The position numbers were made by a program, and so were the translations under genes. 64,000 nt of DNA from positions 147,616 through 211,615 of the forward strand of contig NZ_FNHS01000014.1 of NCBI RefSeq assembly GCF_900103445.1, written 5' to 3'. The stretch is from Methylobacterium phyllostachyos. GTDB taxonomy: Bacteria > Pseudomonadota > Alphaproteobacteria > Rhizobiales > Beijerinckiaceae. Every line of letters starts with the position of its first letter. Position 1 is the stretch's first letter. Positions 40,184 to 48,383 of this stretch are shown here, piece by piece. The notes beneath the pieces were generated by a model. It was not told where the DNA came from. It searched no databases and worked only from the letters and a program-made list of their open reading frames with translations.

Positions 40184-41260
40184 ATGAAGACCTACACCAT
40201 CGCGGCCATTCCAGCGGACGGCATCGGCGTCGAGGTTATCGCCGCCGGCATCGAGGTTCTCGACGCGCTGGCCGAGAAGACCGGGTCGTTCCGATTCCAG
40301 TTCGACCATTTCGATTGGGGTTCGGACTACTACAAGAAGCACGGCGTCATGATGCCAGCCGACGGGCGCGATCAGATCCGCAACCACGATGCGATTTTCT
40401 TCGGCGCGGTCGGCGCACCGGATGTGCCCGACCACATCACACTCTGGGGCCTGCGGCTCGCGATCTGCCAGCCCTTCGATCAGTACGCCAACGTCCGCCC
40501 GACCCGGATCCTGCCGGGCATCACCAGCCCGCTGCGCCACGTCTCGGGGCCGGAACTCGATTGGGTGATCGTGCGCGAGAACTCCGAGGGCGAGTATGCC
40601 GGCGTCGGCGGCCGGGTCCACCAGGGCCACCCCAACGAGGTCGCCACCGACGTCTCGATGATGACCCGCTCGGGCGTCGACCGCATCATCCGCTACGCGT
40701 TCCAGCTCGCTCGATCGCGCCCGCGCAAGCTGCTGACCGTGGTGACGAAGTCGAACGCCCAGCGCCACGCCATGGTGATGTGGGACGAGATCGCCGCCGA
40801 GGTCGCCAAGGACTTCCCCGACGTCACCTGGGACAAGATGCTGGTCGACGCCATGACCATGCGCATGGTGACGAAGCCCGCGACCCTCGACACGATCGTG
40901 GCGACGAACCTCCACGCCGACATCCTGTCGGACCTCGCGGCGGCGCTCGCCGGCTCCCTCGGCATCGCGCCGACCGCGAACATCAACCCGGAGCGCACCT
41001 TCCCGTCGATGTTCGAGCCGATCCACGGTTCGGCCTTCGACATCACCGGCAAGGGCATCGCCAACCCGGTGGCGACCTTCTGGACCGCCTGCCAGATGCT
41101 GGAGCATCTCGGGGAGACATCAGCCGCCGAGAGGCTGATGCGTGCGGTCGAGCGCGTGACCGCGGATCCGAGCCTCCACACCCCGGATATCGGCGGCACG
41201 GCGACGACGCGGGAGGTTACGGATGCCGTGATCGCGGCGATCCGCGGCGACAACGCCTGA
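40184..41260 (+). CDS. Tartrate dehydrogenase / D-malate dehydrogenase (decarboxylating)
   Basis: Metal- and NAD-dependent beta-decarboxylating dehydrogenase of 358 aa. It has IAAIPADGIGVEVIAAGIEV, GAVGAPDVPDHITLWGLRL, the binding region FDQYANVRPTRILPGI, VIVRENSEGEYAGVGGR with the substrate arginines and Glu, and the metal-binding NLHADILSDLAAALAGSLG. These differ from LeuB in the tartrate/D-malate way (HITLWGL, RENSEGEYAG). Together with the upstream transporter and GntR-type regulator it forms a small dicarboxylic acid use locus. Whether tartrate or D-malate is preferred cannot be told. Confidence 0.92.
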   Translation: MKTYTIAAIPADGIGVEVIAAGIEVLDALAEKTGSFRFQFDHFDWGSDYYKKHGVMMPADGRDQIRNHDAIFFGAVGAPDVPDHITLWGLRLAICQPFDQYANVRPTRILPGITSPLRHVSGPELDWVIVRENSEGEYAGVGGRVHQGHPNEVATDVSMMTRSGVDRIIRYAFQLARSRPRKLLTVVTKSNAQRHAMVMWDEIAAEVAKDFPDVTWDKMLVDAMTMRMVTKPATLDTIVATNLHADILSDLAAALAGSLGIAPTANINPERTFPSMFEPIHGSAFDITGKGIANPVATFWTACQMLEHLGETSAAERLMRAVERVTADPSLHTPDIGGTATTREVTDAVIAAIRGDNA

Positions 41261-41285
41261 GGCGCGGCGGGTCGGAGCCGTCGGC

Positions 41286-41315
41286 CTCCGTCCCGGCCTG
41301 AATACCGGGCCGGAG
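41286..41315. terminator. Bulged hairpin between convergent genes
   Basis: CTCCG-t-CCCGG (41286-41296) pairs with CCGGG-c-CGGAG (41305-41315), leaving an 8-base loop, between the tartrate-type dehydrogenase gene and the convergent zinc-ribbon gene. No T tract. Confidence 0.45.
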
Positions 41316-42377
41316 TCAGGTCGCTTCGCTCGCGACATCCGGGCTCCGGGTGCCGCAGGCCCGGCAGAAGCGTTCGAAGGTGCTCTTGCGCTGCCTACAG
41401 GCCGGGCAGTGCGCGAAGATGCCGAGCCCGCAATGCGGGCAGAAATTCGTGCCCGGGTCGTCAAGGGCGATCGGCCGCTCGCAGCCGGGGCACGCCTTCC
41501 TGGCAAGGCGCGCCAGTGCCTGATCGGTGGCGATTTCGGTGCGCCGCTCGGCGTCGGGCCGCGTCTCCACCGCGGCCTGACGCGCACGGTAGGCGTGCAG
41601 CGCGTTGATCGCTGCGCGGCCGGCAACCAGCGTGACGATCACCCCGACGCCGTACTGCACGTAGCCGCCGTAGCTCGGCATGTAAGGCACGAGTTCGACG
41701 AAGAAGGCGAAGGCTGCCGCCAGGGCAAAGCCCCACACGAACGGCCAGTTGCGGGTGTGCCGGCGCTTGAGCAGAAGCCAGCCGGCGAGGGCTAGCAGCG
41801 GCAGCGTCAGGGCCAGGCGATAGGCGAAGACGCGCAATTCCTGGCCGCGCTCGGCCGCATCGAGGCGCTTCTGCGCCGCCGCCCGCAGATCGTTGTCCAC
41901 GCGCAGCTGAGCCGCCTCGCGCTCCGACAGGTCGAGACCCGTCCGCGCCTGGGCCGCGAGCCGCTCCTCGATGCTGCGTTCGGCGGCCTTCAGCGCATCG
42001 AGCTGCTGCGTACGCGCGATGAGGCCGGGATCCTGATCGACCCGCTGCGTGGCGTCCCGGGTCTTCAGCCAGTTGGCGAAGGTCTCGCGCGCACCTTCGG
42101 ACGCGGCCTGCGCCGCTTCGAGGGCGAGCTGATCCTGCTCGGTCTGTCGGCGTGTGTCGTCCTGCTCGCGACGGATCTGCTTGAGGGTCTCGACCGAGGA
42201 CGTGTCCTGATCGGTGTCGAGGAACTGTTCGAGGGTGTAGCGATGCTCCACCTGCGGCAGGTCGCCGACGATCAGCGATCCGAGCCCGATGAGGAACCAC
42301 GCGAAGACCAGCGCGACGAGCCAGAGGGCCAGCGTGAACCAGCGTTCGGAGAGCCTTGACCCGGACCGCACGTGCAT
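41316..42377 (-). CDS. Membrane protein with coiled coil and C-terminal zinc ribbons
   Basis: The 353-aa protein begins with a membrane segment (about 13-38, FTLALWLVALVFAWFLIGLG), has a long charged coiled-coil stretch at about 60-180 (ETLKQIRREQDDTRRQTEQD and ERSIEERLAAQARTGLDLSE), then two or three membrane segments (about 187-265), and ends with two zinc-ribbon pairs: CPGC/CPHCG and CPACR/CRACG. The cysteine knuckles face the cytoplasm if topology is as expected. It stands alone. Family not recognised beyond these parts. Confidence 0.85.
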   Translation of the reverse strand: MHVRSGSRLSERWFTLALWLVALVFAWFLIGLGSLIVGDLPQVEHRYTLEQFLDTDQDTSSVETLKQIRREQDDTRRQTEQDQLALEAAQAASEGARETFANWLKTRDATQRVDQDPGLIARTQQLDALKAAERSIEERLAAQARTGLDLSEREAAQLRVDNDLRAAAQKRLDAAERGQELRVFAYRLALTLPLLALAGWLLLKRRHTRNWPFVWGFALAAAFAFFVELVPYMPSYGGYVQYGVGVIVTLVAGRAAINALHAYRARQAAVETRPDAERRTEIATDQALARLARKACPGCERPIALDDPGTNFCPHCGLGIFAHCPACRQRKSTFERFCRACGTRSPDVASEAT

Positions 42378-43316
42378 TGACCTCGCTCAAAACCGAAGCA
42401 GGTCCTTATACCGCACAGCGCGTGTCGGGGTATGAGGGGGATCTGGCAGGTTAAGTCATCACAGTGGTGCGCGCCGGACGATTCAGGGTCGACGCCGGTC
42501 GAGGCGCTCATTCAGTCTGCGCCGTGGAGACGACAAAGCTCGTTGTCTGAGCGCCGCCGCCGCGGATCCACGGCCCTGTCGTGATGCGGATCCGAATCCC
42601 TGTTGCTCCGCCCTGACAGGCAACCACGCCGTTCAGGAGGTGGATCATCCGGTCTCCAGTGAACCGGCCTTTCTTCCTCGTCCGTGTTCGTGTCGATGGA
42701 TCATGGTTTCAGATTCGGGCCGTTCAGAGTGGCAAAATCACGCCCGGTTTGGGCCGCACGTCACCACGCGTCCGCGAAGGCGATCTGCACGTCACACACT
42801 TCGACAGGCTGACTGGTGCGGATCGACTGGCGGCGCGAGGAGGGAGACCGTGTCGAGACGTAGCGTTACGACGATGGTGGCACCGGGCGGACACCCGACC
42901 TGAGGCCGCGCAGCTGGGTCGGCGGGTACGTTCCGGTGCATCCGCGCAGTGCGCCGCCGGACGGCTTCTGGGCCCTGATCGACCAGTCATTCCAGGGGTT
43001 GCGATCTGCCCCAGCGGCGTTTCAGGTGATCCCGCGTCCTGACGCGGGCTGAAGCTCTATCCGCCGAAATGGACACCGTTTCGGCGCAAGAGAGCGCGTC
43101 GTCACGAACGCTCAGCGCTGTGTGGTTGTGTGCCTGTCTGCCCACGAAACCTGATGACCCAAACCGGTACGCGTCCGCGGATTGTGCCGGTTGGCAGTTT
43201 CGCGCGCGCCGCCGCGTTTTACGCATCAGGGAAATAAGGTTTATCTCCGGGGGCGTCGGTGACCGCGCGTCGGAAGCTCCCACGCGATGGGGACAACCGC
43301 TGGACGCATCGGCGTC
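42378..43316. other. 0.94-kb region without a convincing gene
   Basis: Frames across this stretch (for example plus 42659-43042) lack ribosome sites and look like chance readings. It contains a hairpin (CCCGCGT-CCTG-ACGCGGG, 43033-43050) and one copy of a dispersed repeat (43062-43101). GC is a little lower at 43130-43250. Possibly decayed sequence or an RNA gene that I cannot identify. Confidence 0.5.
43062..43101. repeat. Dispersed palindromic repeat, copy A
   Basis: A 40-base unit starting CCGCCGAAATGGACACCG and ending AGAGAGCGCGTC. It matches the unit at 48289-48328 in about 33 of 40 positions and has CGCCGAAA/TTTCGGCG arms that pair. It resembles short repeats common between genes in Hyphomicrobiales. 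Confidence 0.7.
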
Positions 43317-44354
43317 TCACCGGGCGAGTGCCGCCGGAACGAAGGGAGAGGCCTCCTTGGCGATCCGCCGTTCCGCCGACGGGCTCCGCCCGAACAGCAT
43401 GCGGTAGACGCGCGCAAAATGGGCGGCATTCGTGAAGCCGGTGGCGGCGGCGATCTCGCTGATCGTCAGGGGGCTCTGCCGCAGCAAGCGCCGGGCGTGC
43501 GTGACGCGGATCATCCGGTACTGCTGCGTGAAACCGAAGCCGCGCTTGTCCCGGAACATCCGGTCGAGATGGCGCTCGCTCACCGAGGCGAGCGCGGCCA
43601 TGGCCCGACGGCTCAGCGGTGCCTCGACCGTCTTCTCCATCGTCTCCAGCACGAGGAGTAGGGTTGGATGATGGACACCATAGCGCTCGGCCGATGAGGC
43701 GCGCTGCGGATCGGCCGGCGCACCGACCGCGGTGTGGAGGAACCAGTCGGACACGCGACCGGCGAAGGCTGCGCCCATGCGCTCACGGATGAGGGCGTGG
43801 GCCATGTCGAGCGGTGCGATGCCACCGCCGCAGGTCACCCGGTCCCCGGCGGAGACGTAGCGTGCGAGCGTGGGACTCAGGTCCGGGAACGCCTCCTTGA
43901 AGGCGGCCGCATGTTCCCAGTGGAGGGTGCAGGGGCGGTCAGTCAGCAGCCCGGCAGCGGCCATGAGATAGGGGCCGCCGGAGATGCCCCCGATGCGCAC
44001 GCCCAGCCGGGCCAGTCGACGCAGCGCCGCGTGGATGGTGGGTCGGTGCCATTCAGTCGGTTCGCCGCCCGCGCAGACGAAGACGGTGTGGAGGTCCCCG
44101 CGCTCCCGCGGGAGCGGCTCGCATGGCACCTCCGCCCCGGAGGACGAGACGACCCGGCCGTCCGGCGCCTCGCCGAAGTAGCGCATGCGATAGAGAGGCC
44201 GTCCGGCGAGCCGGTTGGCCGCCCGGAACGGTTCGCAGGCCGAGGCGAACGACAGCAGCGCGAAACCGGGCACGAGGATGAAGCCGATCCCCTGAGCCCC
44301 GTCGCACCCTGGCACCGGTGGCCCGTCAACCTCATCATCTGGCCTTTGTCCCAT
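43317..44354 (-). CDS. glxA: GlxA-family transcriptional regulator (DJ-1/PfpI domain + AraC HTH)
   Basis: The product has an N-terminal DJ-1/PfpI-like sensor domain (IGFILVPGFALLSFASACEP, RIGGISGGPYLMAAAGLL, CTLHWEHAAAFKEAFPDL) and a C-terminal AraC DNA-binding domain (APLSRRAMAALASVSERHLD, LLRQSPLTISEIAAATGFTN). Family members control use of choline, carnitine, glycine betaine or arginine. The start is uncertain: ATG 44354 (345 aa) puts 22 residues before the sensor domain; 44375 and 44444 are longer. The two nearer ATGs lie inside a direct repeat that may be an operator. It is divergent from the FAD oxidoreductase gene. Confidence 0.9.
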   Translation of the reverse strand: MGQRPDDEVDGPPVPGCDGAQGIGFILVPGFALLSFASACEPFRAANRLAGRPLYRMRYFGEAPDGRVVSSSGAEVPCEPLPRERGDLHTVFVCAGGEPTEWHRPTIHAALRRLARLGVRIGGISGGPYLMAAAGLLTDRPCTLHWEHAAAFKEAFPDLSPTLARYVSAGDRVTCGGGIAPLDMAHALIRERMGAAFAGRVSDWFLHTAVGAPADPQRASSAERYGVHHPTLLLVLETMEKTVEAPLSRRAMAALASVSERHLDRMFRDKRGFGFTQQYRMIRVTHARRLLRQSPLTISEIAAATGFTNAAHFARVYRMLFGRSPSAERRIAKEASPFVPAALAR

Positions 44355-44384
44355 CGGGACAAGAAAGCGTCCCATCGAGGCAAG
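44348..44384. repeat. Direct repeat with 21-base period at the glxA start
   Basis: GTCCCATCGGGACAAG (44348-44363) and GTCCCATCGAGGCAAG (44369-44384) match in 14 of 16 positions and start 21 bases apart, two helical turns. AraC-family proteins often bind such repeats. It lies between glxA and the divergent FAD oxidoreductase gene, or in the first codons of glxA depending on its start. Confidence 0.6.
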
Positions 44385-44431
44385 CGCAAGCGGCGCGCCG
44401 CGCCATCCTGACGTCTCCCGCCATCGAGACC

Positions 44432-45778
44432 ATGGATGCGTCAAGAATGCCCGGTCCCACCGTCGATACCGTGACGTCCTCCGCGGATCACCCCGACCGC
44501 GCCGATGTGGTGATCGTCGGCGGCGGCATCGTGGGTGTCTCGACGGCGCTCGAACTCGCCGAGCGGGGCCTGTCCGTAGTCCTCTGCGAGAAGGGGATCG
44601 TTGCCGGGGAGCAGTCGAGCCGCAACTGGGGCTGGGTGCGCCTGTCGCGTCGCGATCCCCGTGAGATCGACCTGATGGCGGCCTCGATCCGTATCTGGGA
44701 GGGCTTGGCCGAACGGGTGGGCTTCGACGTCGGCTACCGGCAATGCGGCATCGTCGTGCCGTTCCACAGCGCCGCCTTCCGGGACAAGAACCTCGCGTGG
44801 CTCGACTATCTCAAGGGGACGCAGCTGCGCGTCTCGGCGATCGGCAACGACAGCGTTCGCGACCTCGTGCCGGACATGAATCTGGCCTTCGACGGCGCCC
44901 TGTACTCGCCGACGGACGGGCGGGCCGAGCCGCAGCGGGCCGCACCGGCCATCGCGCGCGCCGCCCAGGCCCGGGGGGCGACGATCCTGACGGGCTGCGC
45001 GGTGCGCGCCATCGAGACGACGGGCGGCGCGGTCAGCGGGGTGATCACCGAGCGCGGGCGGATCGCGGCGGGCGCGGTCGTGGTGGCGGGTGGGGCGTGG
45101 TCGCGTCTTCTCTTGCGCGGCATCGGCGTGACCCTGCCGCAGCTCAAGGTGCTGAACTCCGTCCTGCGCACTGAGCCCCTCGCGGGAGGACCCGAAGTGA
45201 CGGTACGCGGGCCCGATTTCTCCGTGCGCAAGCGCGCTGACGGCGGTTACACGGTCTCGACGCTCGCGGCGAACATCTACGACCTGACGCCGGACAGTTT
45301 CCGGTTCCTGCGCCAGTTCCTGCCGGCCCTGAAGATGGAATGGTCGGCCCTGCGGCCGCGGATCGGCGGCCGGTTCGTCCAGGAATGGCGCGAATCGCGG
45401 CGTCCGCGGGCGGGCGAGCCCAGCCCCTTCGAGAAGACCCGGATCCTCGATCCCGAGCCGGATGCCGCCATGGCCGACAGGGCGCTGGCCCAGCTTGCCA
45501 AGGCGTTCCCGGTCTTCGCGAGCGCCCGGGTCGCCCAGCGCTGGGCTGGGCTCATCGACGTGACGCCGGACGCGGTGCCGGTCATCTCGCCGGTGGAGGG
45601 CCGTCCCGGCCTCATCGTCGCCACCGGCTTCTCCGGGCACGGCTTCGGCCTCGGCCCGGGAGCCGGACGGCTCACCGCCGATCTCGTGACCGGCGCGCCC
45701 CCTGTGGTCGATCCGAAAGCCTTCCGGTTCTCGCGCTTCTCCGACGGCTCGAAGATCGTGCCGTTGACAGGCGTGTGA
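44432..45778 (+). CDS. FAD-dependent oxidoreductase of the D-amino-acid/sarcosine oxidase (DAO) family
   Basis: The 448-aa protein has an N-terminal FAD site (ADVVIVGGGIVGVSTALELA), the motif EQSSRNWGWVRLSRRDPREI typical of a DadA-like subgroup, and a C-terminal FAD-binding loop (GLIVATGFSGHGFGLGPGAG). DAO proteins oxidise amino acids or N-methyl amines at the C-N bond. It is divergent from glxA and upstream of the XRE-cupin regulator and glxBCD-glnT, so its substrate likely belongs to the same pathway, perhaps N-methylglutamate or another N-alkyl amino acid. The ribosome site is weak at ATG 44432; ATG 44447 is an alternative. Confidence 0.9.
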   Translation: MDASRMPGPTVDTVTSSADHPDRADVVIVGGGIVGVSTALELAERGLSVVLCEKGIVAGEQSSRNWGWVRLSRRDPREIDLMAASIRIWEGLAERVGFDVGYRQCGIVVPFHSAAFRDKNLAWLDYLKGTQLRVSAIGNDSVRDLVPDMNLAFDGALYSPTDGRAEPQRAAPAIARAAQARGATILTGCAVRAIETTGGAVSGVITERGRIAAGAVVVAGGAWSRLLLRGIGVTLPQLKVLNSVLRTEPLAGGPEVTVRGPDFSVRKRADGGYTVSTLAANIYDLTPDSFRFLRQFLPALKMEWSALRPRIGGRFVQEWRESRRPRAGEPSPFEKTRILDPEPDAAMADRALAQLAKAFPVFASARVAQRWAGLIDVTPDAVPVISPVEGRPGLIVATGFSGHGFGLGPGAGRLTADLVTGAPPVVDPKAFRFSRFSDGSKIVPLTGV

Positions 45779-45844
45779 CGCCGCGGCAGGGCGCGCCGGG
45801 ACTCGCGTGGCCCGGGCCTGCGATCGCCGAGGAGGAATCCCGCC

Positions 45845-46531
45845 ATGCCGTCAGGCTCATCGAACCGGACGGCGGGGGAAGCCCCCAGGCAGGCTCGCGA
45901 GCCGGTCCTGTCGCAGGATCCGCACGCCGTCCGCGAGCCGCGCGAGAACAACCTCGAACGGGCGATCGGCCACGCAGTGCGCGAGCGCCGGAAACGCCTG
46001 GGGATCACCTCGGCGGATCTCGCCGCGACCACGGGCCTGTCACCCGGGATGCTGTCGAAGATCGAGAACGGCAACATCTCGCCGTCCCTGACGACGCTGC
46101 AATTGCTCGCCCAGTCGCTCGGCATGCCGATCACCGGCTTCTTCCGGGGCTACGAGGAGGTCCGCAACGCGGTCTTCGTCAAGGCCGGTGAGGGTGTCGA
46201 GCTGGAGCGGCGCGGGACGCGGGCCGGGCACCAGTACAACCTGCTCGGGCATATTCACGAGAACACCAGCGGGGTCACGGTCGAGCCGTACCTGATCACG
46301 CTCACCACCGATTCGGACGTGTTCCCGACCTTCCAGCACGCGGGCCTGGAGTTTCTCTACATGCTGGAGGGCGAAGTCTTGTACCGCCATGGTGACCAGC
46401 ACTTCCACATGCAGCCGGGCGACAGCCTGTTCTTCGACGCCGACGCGCCGCACGGCCCGGCGGAGCTGCTCATGCTGCCGGCCCGCTACCTGTCGGTGAT
46501 CGCCTATCCGCAGGCGAGCAGCCCCGGCTGA
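45845..46531 (+). CDS. XRE-family regulator with C-terminal cupin domain
   Basis: The 228-aa product has a helix-turn-helix at about residues 40-95 (HAVRERRKRLGITSADLAAT, GLSPGMLSKIENGNISPSLT) and a cupin sensor at about 125-220 (FPTFQHAGLEFLYMLEGEVL, MQPGDSLFFDADAPHG). This architecture controls amine and amino-acid catabolism genes such as puu and others. AGGAGGA stands before ATG 45845. It sits 103 bases in front of glxB, with an AT-rich palindrome between them, and is the most likely local regulator of glxBCD-glnT. Confidence 0.92.
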   Translation: MPSGSSNRTAGEAPRQAREPVLSQDPHAVREPRENNLERAIGHAVRERRKRLGITSADLAATTGLSPGMLSKIENGNISPSLTTLQLLAQSLGMPITGFFRGYEEVRNAVFVKAGEGVELERRGTRAGHQYNLLGHIHENTSGVTVEPYLITLTTDSDVFPTFQHAGLEFLYMLEGEVLYRHGDQHFHMQPGDSLFFDADAPHGPAELLMLPARYLSVIAYPQASSPG

Positions 46532-46553
46532 CCCGCAACGCTACGTTCCTGAG

Positions 46554-46570
46554 AAGAAATTTTATTTCTT
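46554..46570. promoter_or_regulatory. AT-rich perfect palindrome, candidate operator
   Basis: AAGAAAT-TTT-ATTTCTT is a perfect inverted repeat with 7-base arms in a 70% GC genome. It ends 5 bases before the glxB -35 box and 23 bases after the XRE-cupin stop codon. The place is right for binding by the XRE-cupin dimer. Confidence 0.65.
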
Positions 46571-46575
46571 GGCAG

Positions 46576-46605
46576 TTGATTTTTCCTGCGGTGTCCGCCT
46601 ATGCT
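46576..46605 (+). promoter_or_regulatory. Candidate glxB promoter
   Basis: TTGATT (46576-46581) and TATGCT (46600-46605) are 18 bases apart, 30 bases in front of the glxB start. Both boxes are close to the sigma-70 consensus and follow the AT-rich palindrome directly. Confidence 0.6.
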
Positions 46606-46634
46606 CAAGGCGTACTCACGACGGAGGTGGTGCC

Positions 46635-47543
46635 ATGTGCGGCATCGTCGGATTGTTCCTGAAGGACCCCACCCTGGAGCCGCAGCTCGGCACGTTGCTC
46701 GCCGACATGCTCGTCACCATGACGGATCGCGGGCCGGATTCGGCAGGGCTGGCGATCTACGGGCCGCCGACGCCTGGCCTGTCGAAGATCACCGTGCAAT
46801 CGGCTCAGGCTCTGGTGGACTTTCCCACCCTGGAGCAGCGCCTCGCGGAGGTCTCCGGCGGCTCGGCCCGAGTGGCAGTGAAGAGCTCGCACGCGGTGAT
46901 CACTGTCGCCTCCGACCGCCTGGAGGCGACGCGGGCTGCACTGAAGGGCCTCTCCTCCGACCTGCGCGTGATGGGCGCAGGCGAGAGTGTCGAGATCTAC
47001 AAGGAGGTCGGCCTGCCGAAGGATGTGGTGGAGCGCTTCGGCATCGCCGGGATGTCCGGCACCCACGGCATCGGCCACACCCGGATGGCGACGGAATCGG
47101 CCGTGACCACGATGGGCGCGCACCCGTTCTCGACGGGCGCTGACCAGTGCCTTGTCCATAACGGCTCGCTGTCGAACCACAACAACCTGCGCCGCAGCCT
47201 CGCCCGCGACGGCATGGCCTTCGAGACCCAGAACGACTCCGAGGTCGCGGCCGCCTACCTCACCACCGCGATGGCGCGGGGCCGGGACCTCGGCGCGGCG
47301 CTCGCCGGGGCGCTTGAGGATCTCGACGGGTTCTTCACCTTCGTGGTCGGCACCAAGTCCGGCTTCGGCGTGCTGCGCGATCCAATCGCCTGCAAGCCCG
47401 CGATCATGGCGGAGACCGACCGCTACGTCGCTTTCGGCTCGGAATACCGGGCGCTGGTCGGCCTGCCGGGGATCGAGACCGCCCGCGTGTGGGAGCCCGA
47501 GCCGGCGACCGTCTACTTCTGGGATCAGCGGCAGGCCGCCTGA
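46635..47543 (+). CDS. glxB: Class II glutamine amidotransferase subunit (GlxB / MgsA type)
   Basis: The 302-aa protein begins MCGIVGLFLKD, so Cys2 becomes the N-terminal nucleophile after Met removal. TDRGPDSAGLAIYG, GIGHTRMATESAVTTMGAHP and LVHNGSLSNHNNLRRSLARD carry the other residues of an Ntn amidotransferase. It corresponds to the glutaminase domain of glutamate synthase. Such proteins are called GlxB in rhizobia and MgsA in methylotrophs, where MgsABC makes N-methylglutamate from glutamate and methylamine. It heads glxB-glxC-glxD-glnT, with AGGTGG before its ATG. Confidence 0.92.
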   Translation: MCGIVGLFLKDPTLEPQLGTLLADMLVTMTDRGPDSAGLAIYGPPTPGLSKITVQSAQALVDFPTLEQRLAEVSGGSARVAVKSSHAVITVASDRLEATRAALKGLSSDLRVMGAGESVEIYKEVGLPKDVVERFGIAGMSGTHGIGHTRMATESAVTTMGAHPFSTGADQCLVHNGSLSNHNNLRRSLARDGMAFETQNDSEVAAAYLTTAMARGRDLGAALAGALEDLDGFFTFVVGTKSGFGVLRDPIACKPAIMAETDRYVAFGSEYRALVGLPGIETARVWEPEPATVYFWDQRQAA

Positions 47544-47591
47544 GCCGCCCCGCTTCCCGCCCGTCACGGATCTCGTCCACGGATCTCGCCC

Positions 47592-48278
47592 ATGCCCGTC
47601 TTCGATCTGGCGGCGACGCCCCTGCGCGCCCTGAACCAAGCCCTCCACGGCGTCGCTCCCGGCGCCAACGACACCGCCTTCGAGGTGCTGAACCCGCGTG
47701 GCCAACACGCGGTGGCGGTCGGGATCGACGGACCCGTCACCGTCACGGTGCGCGGCTCGGTCGGCTATTACTGCGCCGGCATGAACGACGGCGGCACCGT
47801 CACGGTGCAGGGCTCGGCGGGCCCCGGCGTCGCCGAGAACATGATGTCCGGCACGGTCGTGATCGAGGGTGACGCCTCGCAATATGCCGGCGCCACCGGG
47901 CGCGGCGGCCTCCTCGTCATCAAGGGCAACGCGGCTTCGCGCTGCGGCATCTCCATGAAGGGGATCGACATCGTCGTGCACGGCTCGATCGGGCACATGT
48001 CGGCCTTCATGGGCCAAACCGGCTCCCTGGTGGTGCTGGGCGATGCCGGCGAGGCTCTGGGCGACTCGCTCTACGAGGCGAAGCTGTTCGTCCGCGGCAG
48101 CGTCAAGAGTCTCGGGGCCGACTGCATCGAGAAGCCGATGCGCGCCGAGCACCGGGAGCATCTCGCCGTCCTGCTCGACCGCGCCGGGGTGACGGACGTC
48201 CGGCCCGAAGAGTTCCGGCGCTACGGCTCGGCCCGCACGCTCTACAGCTTCAACATCGACAACGCCGACGCCTACTGA
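47592..48278 (+). CDS. glxC: GXGXG-motif protein (GlxC / MgsB type, glutamate synthase third domain)
   Basis: The 228-aa protein is a right-handed beta helix like the C-terminal domain of glutamate synthase. It shows the repeated G-x-x-G-x-x-x-G pattern: GSVGYYCAGMNDGGTVTVQG, GATGRGGLLVIKG, GISMKGIDIVVHGSIGHMSA, GDAGEALGDSLYEAKLFVRG. It has no catalytic residues of its own and would serve as scaffold for GlxB and GlxD. It lies 48 bases after glxB, then 105 bases with a palindromic repeat separate it from glxD. Confidence 0.92.
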   Translation: MPVFDLAATPLRALNQALHGVAPGANDTAFEVLNPRGQHAVAVGIDGPVTVTVRGSVGYYCAGMNDGGTVTVQGSAGPGVAENMMSGTVVIEGDASQYAGATGRGGLLVIKGNAASRCGISMKGIDIVVHGSIGHMSAFMGQTGSLVVLGDAGEALGDSLYEAKLFVRGSVKSLGADCIEKPMRAEHREHLAVLLDRAGVTDVRPEEFRRYGSARTLYSFNIDNADAY

Positions 48279-48288
48279 GAGCGCGCGC

Positions 48289-48368
48289 CGCCGAAGTGGA
48301 TGCCGGTTCGGCGTAAGCAAGCGCGTCAAATCAAGGACTTAAAGCCGTTCCCGATCGGGAGCGGCTCA
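48289..48368. repeat. Dispersed palindromic repeat, copy B, inside the glx operon
   Basis: The first 40 bases (CCGCCGAAGTGGATGCCGG ... GCAAGCGCGTC) match copy A at 43062. A second hairpin follows, AGCCG-T-TCCCGA with TCGGGA-G-CGGCT. Together they fill most of the space between glxC and glxD and could tune processing or relative expression. Confidence 0.7.
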
Positions 48369-48383
48369 AGCGGGAGACCGGGC

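Noticed and set aside
42659..43042. 127-codon frame on the plus strand
   Set aside because: Starts protein-like (MNRPFFLVRVRVDGSWFQIR) but soon turns into Arg/Ala-rich sequence; no ribosome site and no family resemblance.
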